Origin: Thinopyrum elongatum
Taxonomy: Eukaryota > Streptophyta > Magnoliopsida > Poales > Poaceae
Assembly: GCA_011799875.1 (NCBI GenBank)
Contig: CM022300.1
Span: 115,271,201-115,335,200 of the forward strand
DNA: 64,000 nt
Reading direction: 5' to 3'
The notes beneath the pieces were generated by a model. That model saw only the letters and a list, made by a program, of their open reading frames with translations. It was not told the origin of the DNA and did not search any database. Shown here in pieces: positions 53,806 through 64,000 of this stretch. Numbering within the stretch: the stretch's first letter is position 1; every line of letters starts with the position of its first letter. The position numbers and the translations under genes are program-made.

Positions 53806-55603
53806 TGATGGAAATATGCCCTAGAGGCAATAATAAAGTTGTTATTATTATATTTCCTTATTCATGATAAAGGTTTATTATTCTTGCTAGAATTGTATTG
53901 ACCGGAAACTTAAATACATGTGTGGATACATAAACAAATACTGTGTCCCTAGTGAGCCTCTACTAGACTAGCTCGTTGATCAAAAGATGGTTAAGGTTTC
54001 CCAACCATAGACATGAGTTGTCATTTGATAATGGGATCAGATCATTAGGAGAATGATGTGATGGACAAGACCCATCCGTTAGCTTAGCATATGATCGTTC
54101 AGTTTATTGCTACTGCTTTCTTAATGTCAAATACATGTTCCTTCGACCATGAGATCATGCAACTCCTGTATACCGGAGGAATGCCTTGTGTGCTATCAAA
54201 CGTCACAACGTAACTGGGTGATTATAAAGATGCTCTACAGGTATCTCCGAAGGTGTCTGTTGAGTTGGCATGGATCGAGATTGGGATTTGTCACTCTGTG
54301 TATCGAAGAGGTATCTCTGGGCCCTCTCGGTAATACACATCATAAGAAGCTTGCAAGCAAAGTGACTAAGGAGTTAGTTACGAGATGATGTATTACAGAA
54401 CGAGTGAAGAGACTTTCCGCTAATGAGATTGAACTAGGTATGGAGATACCGACGATCAAATCTCAGGCAAGTAACATACTGACACACAATGGGAATTACA
54501 TATGTTGTCATAAAGGTTCGACCGATAAAGTTCTTCGTAGAATATGTAGCAACCAATATGGGCATCTAGGTTCCACTATTGGTTATTGACCGGAGAGTCG
54601 TATTGGTCATGTCTACATCATTCTCGAACCCATAGGGTCCGCACGCTTAATGTTCGTTGACGATATAGTGTTATATGAGTTATGTGAATTGGTGACCGAA
54701 TGTTGTTCGGAGTCCCAGATGAGATCATGGACATGATGAGGAGCTCCGGAATGGTCCAGAGGTAAAGATTGATATATAGGACGATGCTATTTGGTCACCG
54801 GAAAGGTTTCGGAATGTATCGGGTAGTCATCGGATCATCGGAAGGGGTTCCGGGAGGCCCCGGGAGGTATATGGGCCTAATGGGCCAAGGGGAGGCACAC
54901 ACCAGCCCACAAGGGGGCTGGTGCTCCCTCTCCCTGGCCGCCGGCCCTAGGGAAGGAAAGGGGGGAGGGTTAGCCCCTCCTGCCTTCCCCTCCACCTAAT
55001 AGAAAGGAAAGGGGGGGGGGGGGGGGCGGGCGCCACCCCCTCCTGCCTTCCCCCTGCGCGCCCAAGAAGGAAAGGGGGGGGGGGGGCGCTGCCAGGGCAG
55101 GCACCCAAAGGTGGCCGCCGGCCCCTTGGGGGAGCCCTAGGCTTCCTCCCCTCCTCCCCCCACCTATATATATGTGTGGAGGGAGAGGGGCACAACACAC
55201 CATGATCCCCAAGCCGTGTGCGGCACCCCTCTCCCTCTAGTTCGTCCTCAGTCATATTTTCGTAGTGCTCGGCGAAGCCCTGCGGAGATAGTTGCATCAT
55301 CGCTGTCACCACGCCGTCGTGCTGCCGGAACTCATCTACTACTTCGCTCGTCTTGCTGGATCAAGATGGCGAGGACGTCATCGAGCTGAACGTGTGTTGA
55401 ACGCGGAGGTGCCGTACGTTCGGTACTTGATCGGTTGGATCGCGGAGGTGTTCGACTACATCAACCGCGTTGATAAATGCTTCTGCTTAACGGTCTACGA
55501 GGGTATGTAGACACACTCTCCCCTCTCATTGCTATGCATCTCCATGGATATATCTTGCGTGTGCGTAGATTTTTTTTTGTTTTCCATACAACATTCCCCA
55601 ACA
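53806..55603 (+). repeat. 5' LTR of the copia element
   Basis: Starts TGATGGAAATATGCCCTAGA, ends CATTCCCCAACA. A TATA box lies at 55165-55172 (CACCTATATATATGTGTG). G runs at about 55011-55026 and 55074-55086 occur in the U3 part. Confidence 0.92.
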
Positions 55604-56839
55604 GTGGCATCATGAGCCAGGTCTATGCATAGATGATATGCACGAGTAGAACACAAAGGAGTTGTGGGCGGTGATGTTCATACTGCTTACCACCAACGTC
55701 TTATTTTGATTCGGCGACATTGTGGGATGAAGCGGCCCGGACCAACCTTACATGTCCACGTACATGAGACCGGTTCCACCGACTGACATGCAACTTGTTT
55801 TGCATAAAGGTGGCTGGCGGGTGTCTGTTTCTCCTACTTTAGTTGAATCGAATTTGACTACGACCGGTCCTTGAAGAAGGTTAAAATAGCAAACTTGATA
55901 AATCACCGTTGTGGTTTTTGCGTAGGTAAGAATGGTTCTTGCTAGAAGCCCGCAGCAGCCACGTAAAACTTGCAACAACAAAGTAGAGGACGTCTAACTT
56001 GTTTTTGCAGGGCATGTTGTGATGTGATATGGTCAAGACGTGATGTGATATACGTTGTTGTATGAGATGATCATGTTTTGTAATATCGACAACCGGTAGG
56101 AGCCTTAGGGTTGTCTCTTAATAATTGTACAAAATGCAAGCGCCATGTAATTGCTTTACTTTATCGCTATGCGTTAGCAATAGTTGTAGAAGCAATAATT
56201 GGCGAGACAACCCCGACGTAACGATGGAGATCAAGGTGTCGATCTGGCGATGATGGAGATCATGATGATGCTTTGGAGATGGAGATCAAAAGCACAAGAT
56301 GATGATGGCCATATCATGTCACATATTTTGATTGAATGTGATGTTTATCCTTTATGCATCTTTTTTTGCTTAGAACGACGGTAGCATTATAAGATGATAC
56401 CTTCACTAAATTCAAGATAAAAGTGTTCTCCCTGAGTATGCACCATTGCTAAAGTTAGTTATTTTGAAGCACCTCATGATGATCAGGTGTGATAGACTCT
56501 ACGTTCACATACAACGAGTGTAAGCCAGTTTTACACAAGCAGAATACTTGGGTTAAACTTGACGAGCCTAGCATGTACAGACATGGTCTCGCAACACTGG
56601 AGACCGAAAGTTCGAACATGAGTCATATAGTAGATATGATCAACATAGAGATGTTCACAATTGATGACTACCCCATCTCACGTGATGATCAGACATGGGT
56701 TAGTTGATTTGGATCATGTGTCACTTAGATAACTTGAGGGATGTTAATTTAAGTGGGAGTTCATTAGTAATTTGATTAATTGAACTTAATTTATCATGAA
56801 CTTAGTCTTGATAGTTTTGCATATCTATGTTGTAGATCA
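55604..56839 (+). other. Leader of the copia element
   Basis: Primer site, then ~1.2 kb non-coding sequence before gag. Short ORFs here (for example 56489-56707) have no recognisable content. Confidence 0.6.
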
Positions 56840-59800
56840 ATGGCCCGTGCTACCGTTCCCCTGAATTTTAATGCGTTCCTAGAGAAAACTAAGTTGAAAG
56901 ATGATGGTAGCAACTACACGGACTGGGTCCGTAACTTGAGGATTATTCTCATTGCTGCACAGAAGAATTATGTCCTTGATGCACCGCTAGGAGACCCACC
57001 CGCTCCCACTAATCTGGACGCTATGAACGCCTGGCAAACGCGGAATGATGACTACTCAATAGTTTAGTGTGCCATGCTTTACGGCTTAGAACCGGGACTT
57101 CAAAAACGTTCTGAACACCACGGAGCATATGAGATGTTCCAAGAGCTAAAGTTGATATTTCAAGCTAATGCCCGGGTTGAGAGATATGAAGTCTCTAACA
57201 AGTTCTATAGCTGCAAAATGGAGGAGAACAGTTCTATCAATGAACACATACTCAAAATGTCTGGGTATCACAACCACTTGACTCAGCTGGGAATTGAGCT
57301 CCCAGATGAGTGTGTTATTGATAGAGTTCTTCAATCACTGCCACCAAGCTATAAAGGCTTTGTGATGAACTATAATATGCAAGGGATGACGAAAACGATT
57401 CCCGAGCTCTTTGTGATGCTGAAATCGGCGGAGGTAGAAATCAAAAAGGAGCATCAAGTGTTGATGGTTAACAAGACCACTAGTTTCAAGAAAAAGGGCA
57501 AGGGAAAGAAAGGGAACTTCAAGAAGAATGGCAAGCAAGTTGCTACTCCCGTAAAGAAGCCCAAAGCTAGACCCAAGCCTGAAACTGAGTGCTTCTACTG
57601 CAAGGGAAATGGTCACTCGAAGCGGAACTGCCCCAAGCATCTGGCGAATAAGAAGGATGGCAAAGTGAACAAAGGTATATTTGATATACATGTTATTGAT
57701 GTGTTCCTTACTAATGCTCGTAGTAGCGCCTGGGTATTTGATACTGGTTCGGTTGCTCATATTTGTAACTCGAAATAGGAGCTGCGGAATAAACAAAGAT
57801 TGGCTAAGGACGAGATGATGATGCACGTCGGGAATGGTTCCAAGGTCGATGTGATCGCCGTTGGCACGCTACCTCTACATCTACCTTTGGGATTAGTTTT
57901 AGACCTCAGTAGTTGTTATTTTGTGCCAGCGTTGAGCATGAACATTATATCTGGATCTTGTTTATTGCGAGGCGATTATTCATTTAAGTCATAGAATAAT
58001 GGTTGTTCTATTTATATGAATAATATCTTTTATGGTCATGCACCTTTGATGAATGGTATGTTCTTGTTAAATCTCGATCGTAGTGATACACATATTCATA
58101 ATATTGATGCCAAAAGATGCAAAGTTGATAATGATAGTGCAACATACTTGTGGCACTACTGTTTAGGTCAAATTGGTATAAAGCGCATGAAGAAACTCCA
58201 TGTGGATGGACTTTTGGAATCACTTGATTATGAATCATTTGATACTTGCGAACCATGCCTCATGGGCAAGATGACTTAAACTCCATTCTCTGGAACAATG
58301 GAGCGAGCTAATGACTTATTGGAAATAATACATACCGATGTATGTGGTCCGATGAGTGTTGACGCATGTGGCGGGTATCGTTATTTTCTAACCTTTACAG
58401 ATGATTTGAGTAGGTATGGGTATATCTACTTGATGAAACACAAGTCTAAAACATTTGAAAAGCTCAAAGAATTTCAGAGTGAAGTAGAGAATCATCGTAA
58501 CAAGAAAATAAAGTTTCTATGATCTGATTGTGGAGGTGAATATTTGAGTTACGAGTTTGGCCTTCATTTAAAACAATGTGGAATTGTTTCACAACTCACG
58601 CCACCTGGAACACCACAGCGTAATGGTGTGTCCGAACATCGTAACCGTACTTTATTAGATATGGTGCGTTCTATGATGTCTCTTACCGATTTACCTTTAT
58701 CATTTTGGGGCTATGCATTAGAGACAGTCACATTCACGTTAAATAGGGCACCGTGTAAATCCATTGAGACAACACCGTATGAACTATGGTTTGGCAAGAA
58801 ACCTAAGCTGTCATTTCTTAAAGTTGGGGGAGGCGATGCTTATGTCAAACAGCTTCAGCCTAATAAGCTCAAACCCAAAGCGGAAAAGTGCGTCTTCATA
58901 GGATACCCTAAAGAGACCATTGGGTATACCTTCTACCACAGATCCGAAGGCAAGATCTTTGTTGCCAAGAATGGGTCCTTTCTAGAGAAGGAGTTTCTCT
59001 CGAAAGAAGTGAGTGGGAGGAAAGTAGAACTTGATGAGGTAGTTGTACCTTCTCTCGAATTGGAAAGTAGTACACCAAGGAAAAACGTTTCCATGATGCC
59101 TACATCAACTAGAGAGGAAGCTAATGATGATGATCATGAAACTTCAGACCAAGTTACTACCAAACTTCGTAGGTCAACCAGAACACGTTCCGCACCAGAG
59201 TGGTAAGGTAATCCTGTCCTGGAAGTCATGTTATTAGACCACGGCGAACCTATGAACTATGAAGAAGCTATGATGAGCCCAGATTCTGATAAATGGCTTG
59301 AGGCCATGAAATCTGAGATAGGATCCATGTATGAGAACAAAGTATGGACTTTGGTGGACTTGCCCGATGATCGGCAAGCCATTGATAATAAATGGATCTT
59401 CAAGAAGAAGACAGACACTGATGGTAATGTTACTACCTACAAAGCTCGACTTGTCGCAAAAGGTTTTCGACAAGTTCAAGGGGTTGGCTACGATGGGACT
59501 TTCTCACCCGTAGTGATGCTTAAGTCTGTCTGAATCATGTTAGCAATTGCAGCATTTTATGATTATGAAATCTGGCAAATGGACGTCAAAACTGCATTCC
59601 TTAATGGATTTCTCAAAGAAGAGTTGTATATGATGCAACCAGAAGGTTTTGTCGATCCTAAAGGTGCTGACAAAGTGTGCAAGCTCCAGCGATCCATGTA
59701 TGGACTGGTGTGAGCATCTCGGAGTTGGAATATACGCTTTGATGAGGTGATCAAAGCATATGGTTTTATACAGACTTACGGTGAAGCCTGTATTTACAAG

Positions 59801-60819
59801 AAAGTGAGTGGGAGCTCTGTAGCATTTCTGATATTATATGTGGATGACATATTGTTGATTGGAAATGATATAGAATTTCTAGATAGCATAAAAGGATACT
59901 TGAATAAGAATTTTTCAATGAAAGACCTTGGTGAAGCTACTTATATATTGGGCATCAAGATCTATAGGGTTAGATCAAGACGCTTAATAGGACTTTCACA
60001 AAGCACATACCTTGACAAAGTCGGAAGAAGTTCAAAATGGACCAGTCAAAGAAAGGGTTCTTGCTTGTGTTGCAAGGTGTGAAATTGAGTCAGACTCAAA
60101 GCCGGACCATGGCAGAAGATAGAGAGAGAATGAAAGTCATTCCCTATGCCTCAGCCATAGGTTCTATCATGTATGCTATGCTGTGTACCAGACCTGATGT
60201 GTGCCTTGCCATAAGTTTGGCAGGGAGGTACCAAAGTAATCCAGGAGTGGATCACTGGACATCGGTCAAGAACATCCTGAAGTACCTGAAAAGGACCAAG
60301 GATATGTTTCTAGTTTATGGAGGTGACGAAGAGCTCGTCGTAAAGGGTTACGTCGATGCTAGCTTCGACACTGGTCCGGATGACTCTAAGTCACAAACCG
60401 GATACGTATTTATATTGAATGGTGGAGCTGTCAATTGGTGCAGTTCCAAGCAGAGCGTCGTGGCGAGATCTACGTGTGAAGCGGAGTACATAGCTGCTTC
60501 GAAAGCAGTGCATGAAGGAGTCTGGATGAAGGAGTTCATATCCGATCTGGGTGTAATACCCAGTGCATCGGGTCCAATGAAAATCTTTTGTGACAACACT
60601 GGAGCAATTGCCTTGGCGAAGGAATCTAGGTTTCACAAGAGAACCAAACACATCAAGAGACACTTCAACTCCATTCATGAAAAGGTCAAGGATGAAGACA
60701 TAGAAATTTGCAAAATACATACGGATCTGAATGTAGCAGACCCGTTGACTAAACCTCTTCCGCGAGCAAAACATGATCAGCACCAAGACTCCATGGGTGT
60801 TAGATTCATTACTATATAA
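56840..60819 (+). pseudogene. Copia gag-protease-integrase-RT-RNase H polyprotein, with ~8 stops and a frameshift
   Basis: Order: gag from ATG 56840 (MARATVPLNFNAFLEKTKLK; FYSCKMEENSSINEHILKMS); CCHC knuckle CFYCKGNGHSKRNC (57592); protease WVFDTGSVAHIC (57730; DTG intact); GAG-pre-integrase LWHYCLGQIGIKRMKKLH (58150); integrase (IHTDVCGPM; FTDDLSRYGYIYLMKHKSK; GTPQRNGVSEHRNRTLLDMV); RT (WLEAMKSEIGSMYENKVWTL, FLILYVDDILLIGND with the YVDD box at about 59838); RNase H (CEAEYIAASKAVHEGVWMKE; IFCDNTGAIALA). In-frame stops lie at 57065, 57776, 57992, 58276, 58520, 59204, 59531 and 59711, and the frame shifts near 60020-60037. Four of the stops fit C-to-T changes in CAG or CGA codons. Confidence 0.92.
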
Positions 60820-60852
60820 TCTTGATTATTGACTCTAGTGCAAGTGGGAGAC

Positions 60853-61540
60853 TGATGGAAATATGCCCTAGAGGCAATAATAAAGTTGTTATTATTATAT
60901 TTCCTTATTCTTGATAAACGTTTATCATTCATGCTAGAATTTTATTGACCGGAAACTTAAATACATGTGTGGATACATAAACAAATACTGTGTCCCTAGT
61001 GAGCCTCTACTAGACTAGCTCGTTGATCAAAAGATGGTTAAGGTTTCCTAACCATAGACATGAGTTGTCATTTGATAGCGGGATCACATCATAAGGAGAA
61101 TGATGTGATGGACAAGACCCATCTGTTAGCTTAGCATATGATCATTCACTTTATTGCTACTGCTTTCTCAATGTCAGATACATGTTCCTTTGACCATGAG
61201 ATCATGCAACTCCCGGATACCGGAGGAATGTCTTGTGTGCTATTAAATGTCACAATGTAACTGGGTGATTATAAAGATGCTCTACAGGTATCTCCGAAGG
61301 TGTCTGCTAAGTTGGCATGGATCGAGATTGGGATTTGTCACTCCGTGTATTGGCGAGGTATCTCTGGGCCCTCTTGGTAATACACATCATAAGAAGCTTG
61401 CAAGCAAAGTGACTAAGAAGTTAGTTACAAGGTGATGTATTACAGAACGAGTGAAGAGACTTGTCGGTAACGCGATTGAACTATATATGGAGATACCAAT
61501 GATCGAATCTCGGGCAAGTAACATATCGACAGACAAAGGG
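60853..61540 (+). repeat. 5' part of the copia 3' LTR
   Basis: Matches 53806-54492 and ends after ACAAAGGG. The following bases (TGTTTTGTGCAGTTTTGCTG) are unrelated to the LTR. Confidence 0.9.
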
Positions 61541-62543
61541 TGTTTTGTGCAGTTTTGCTGAAATGTCACACGGGCAATGTTTCTACATTTCAGTGGGACT
61601 GCACAAAGGGAGATTGGTTTTGCTCTATCCTCCTCATCCAACTCCGAGCCTAATCTTCTCCAACTATTTGCTTAATCTTCTCCAACTAGTCAGTCTTAAG
61701 ACAGACTGCAAAGGTGATCGGCTTCTATTTGTGTGTTTATTGTTTCATCAACAGTCTCTCTATTATTGTAATCACACTTAATCAATATGTTTGGAACAGG
61801 GACGCTCAGCTCTATTTTAGTGGAACTGCACAAAATGATCGGAATGTTCCATGCTCCTAACAGCTACTTCTTTCCCAACATGCCTTGTTGATTTAGACAG
61901 AGCTGGGGGAAGTTGCTGCCAATGAAAGCATGGATCAATTTTAATTTAACACCTTCTCACAACTTTATCTTCAGTTGTGATGTAAATATTAGCTCTAATC
62001 TGCTAATAACTGAGATGCATTAGCAAGGAAGTTAGTTTTTTATTTTTCCCGAAAGAGAATGGATGTTAGTTTCCTTTCTAGTATTTGATTGATGTTGTAA
62101 CGAGACAACCTTCCAGCTGGCAAGACACATGAAACAAAAGCTGTAAGCTTCAGAGCATTGTACAATTTCATGTCGCTGGAAAAAACTTGTACATCAATTA
62201 TGTAAACAAATTTTGGTAGCTTGATAGCATTGCCAGAAGCCATTCATCATTCGGGTCCATGTGCCATGCACCAAATTAGAGTGCACAACCCCATGGGAGA
62301 CTCAGCCCGGTTGTTGCGATGCACTAATAGTGAGTAATGAGCAGTCAAATCATAATCCCCACCTTTCCCACTGTAAGTTGCTCGGACGAAGCAACGATCA
62401 ATACACTCTTCTTTGAATCCGCTCATACTAGTATGAAGGTGCAAAACCAAGTGCGCGTATGGCCTGTCTATCAACGTGCTTCCTCTTAGCATATCACTTA
62501 CATGTGGGACCGGAGTGCGAGCAAACCGATCTCAATTGATGAC
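61541..62543. other. Unassigned DNA between the copia breakpoint and the last LTR
   Basis: A ~250 bp part near 61560-61860 has two GGAACTGCACAAA/GGACTGCACAAA motifs (61614, 61822), and CTTCTCCAACTA occurs twice at about 61655 and 61677. No ORF or terminal repeat was recognised. If the inversion is undone, this DNA joins the downstream side of the unit at 43657-44046. Confidence 0.4.
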
Positions 62544-64000
62544 TGAAAGCACAAGTGCTCCCAGTGAAAGCACAAGTGCTCCCTGGGTGGTTTTGGTAAT
62601 TAATGTCAACATATCTCTTGTTGGACTAATATTTTCATCTAGTATATTTCAGAAAGTTCAACAATGGCGTGGCATGGACAAGAGGATGTGGAACCCCTTC
62701 AAAATGCTAAGGACATTGGAACAAGCTCAAGACTCTACATTTCTATTTTAGTGATCCAAGATCACATTGAGTCCATAGGAAAAGCCAATACTATTAAAAG
62801 GGGATGAGGTGTTGCTTAATGGTCTACTTGCTCAAAGTGCTTAGTGATATGCTCCAAAGCCCTTAACCACTTTCTCAATTCCATATATGTCCTAAACCTA
62901 AAGTCAAACTCGGACCCACCGATTTGATCTATCCGACACCACCGAGTTCCTTTGACATAGCCACTGCCAGAAACCCTAATCAATTCGGTCTCACCGATTG
63001 GGCTTTCGGTCTCACCGAGATGGCAATGCAAACTCTCTGTTTCCCTTCGTAACATTTCGGTCTCACCGAAATGAGCGATCGGTCTCACCGAGTTCGCCTT
63101 GCAAACTCTCTGTTGCCTATTGCAGTTATTTCGGTCTCACCGATATGTGCAACTGGTCGCACTGAGTTTGCCTGACCAATTCTCTGTTTGCTCATTGCTG
63201 AAATCGGTCTCACCGAGTTCATGCAATTGGTCACACCGAGATGAGGTTTTGCCCTAACCCTAGCACATCGGTCCCACCGAGTTGATCATATCGGTCCCAC
63301 CGAGATTCCTAACGTTCACATTTTGAATTGAATCGGTCTCACCGAGTTCTTCTATTCGGCCTGACCGAGTTGAGTCAAATGTGTGTAACGGTTGGATTTT
63401 GTGTGGAGGCTATATATACCCCTCCACCCCCTTCTCTATTCAAGAGAGAGACATTAGAACGAGCCTACACTTCCACTACTCATTTTCTGAGAGAGAACCA
63501 CCTACTCATGTGTTGAGATCAAGACATTCCATTCCTACCACAAGAAACTTGATCTCTAACCTTCCCCAAGTTGCTTTCCACTCAAATCATCTTTCCACCA
63601 TATCAAATCTGAGAGAGAGAGTTGAGTGTTGGGGAGACTATCATTTGAAGCACAAGAGCAAGGAGTTCATCATCAACACACCATTTATTACCTTTTGGAG
63701 AGTGGTGTCTCCTAGATTGGTTAGGTGTCACTTGGTAGCCTCTGACAAGATTGTGGAGTTGAACCAAGGAGTTTGTAAGGGTAAGGAGATCGCCTACTTC
63801 GTGAAGATCTACCCGAGTGAGGCAAGTCCTTCGTGGGCAATGGCCATGGTGGGATAGACAAGGTTGCTTCTTCGTGGACCCTTCGTGGGTGGAGCCCTCC
63901 GTGGACTCGCGCAACCGTTACCCTTCGTGGGTTGAAGTCTCCATCAACGTGGATGTACGATAGCACCACCTATCGGAACCACGCCAAAAATCTCCGTGTC
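62544..64000 (+). mobile_element. Start of a gypsy-type LTR (runs off the window)
   Basis: TGAAAGCACAAGTGCTCCC at 62544 is repeated in tandem at 62565. The second copy continues with TGGGTGGTTTTGGTAATTAA, the usual start of this Triticeae LTR. A TATA box is at 63411-63418 (GGCTATATATACCCC), followed by CTATTCAAGAGAGAGACATT as a probable transcript start region. The end of the LTR is outside the window, so size and orientation rest on the TATA position and the TG start. Confidence 0.65.
62925..63372. repeat. Dispersed TCGGTCTCACCGAG motif, about 13 copies
   Basis: Copies of TCGGTCTCACCGAG or close variants (TCGGTCCCACCGAG, TTGGTCACACCGAG) occur every 20-50 bp in the U3 region of the terminal LTR. 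CTCGGT and ACCGAG make the motif a partial palindrome. Confidence 0.9.

Larger units (their letters stand above)
53806..61540 (+). mobile_element. Angela/BARE-1-like copia retrotransposon; 3' LTR broken at 61540
   Basis: 5' LTR 53806-55603, primer site GTGGCATCATGAGCC, gag-pol 56840-60819, purine tract AAGTGGGAGAC, and a 3' LTR starting at 60853 that stops at 61540 after ~688 of 1798 bp. The rest of that LTR is at 42565-43656 in reverse, with the same 5 bp duplication (CGCTC before 53806; GAGCG before 42565). All coding parts of a copia element are present, but with nonsense codons and a frameshift, so it is not autonomous now. About 22 differences in the first ~450 bp of the two LTRs (hand count, about 5%) suggest an insertion of the order of a couple of million years. 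Confidence 0.92.

Noticed and set aside
54769..55312. ORFs in both strands of the copia LTR, and their mirror copies at 42900-43390
   Set aside because: They are Gly/Pro runs from G-rich U3 sequence in an LTR. The mirrored copies follow from the inverted LTR fragment.

Overview
The window looks like nuclear DNA of a grass of the wheat tribe (Triticeae: Triticum, Aegilops or a close relative). Two ordinary plant genes with plant introns and codon use sit at the left edge: the 3' end of a DYW-type PPR gene and a cyclin-T gene. The rest is a nest of transposable elements of the kind that fills wheat-type genomes. These include an Angela/BARE-1-like copia element, an Athila-like gypsy element, two gypsy elements with antisense genes, a very long Sukkula/LARD-like solo LTR, CACTA elements, and Stowaway, Tourist and foldback MITEs. 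I see no bacterial, viral-particle, CRISPR or organelle features.

Layout. 1-542: PPR-DYW 3' end. 783-2260: two decayed LINE-type fragments on opposite strands. 2769-7400 (minus): six coding exons plus a 5' UTR exon of cyclin T, with every splice site readable but one nonsense codon in exon 3. 7522-8032: a foldback MITE. 8321-26168: a gypsy element (plus) with gag and protease but no reverse transcriptase. It is split by a second gypsy element (9903-20632, minus) flanked by GATGG duplications. 26169-38242: a CACTA element, split by a 5.2 kb solo LTR at 26938-32176 and carrying a minus-strand gene with repeated exons. 38243-40500: the LTR and end of another LTR element (minus). 40500-42564: AT-rich, then pyrimidine-rich repetitive DNA.

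42565-61540 is rearranged. A minus-strand half of a copia LTR (42565-43656) and a plus-strand copia element whose 3' LTR stops at 61540 are the two halves of one element: the LTR halves are complementary and both outer ends carry the same 5 bp duplication (CGCTC). The simplest reading is an inversion of about 17.9 kb. The inverted segment also holds a small gene-like unit (promoter at 53538-53805, ORF at 43769-44029) separated by an Athila-like element (44047-53537). 62544-64000 is the start of another LTR full of TCGGTCTCACCGAG repeats.

The most interesting biology is in the gypsy elements. Both carry, antisense to their own polyprotein, a multi-exon coiled-coil gene that ends in a related C-terminal domain. 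In the inner element a 25-copy, 72 bp array of paired hairpins lies exactly between the converging 3' ends of the sense and antisense genes. The Athila-like element has a copy of its own LTR promoter region in front of its second ORF.

All calls were made by reading. No database search or alignment program was run, and family names rest on recognition of terminal and coding motifs.
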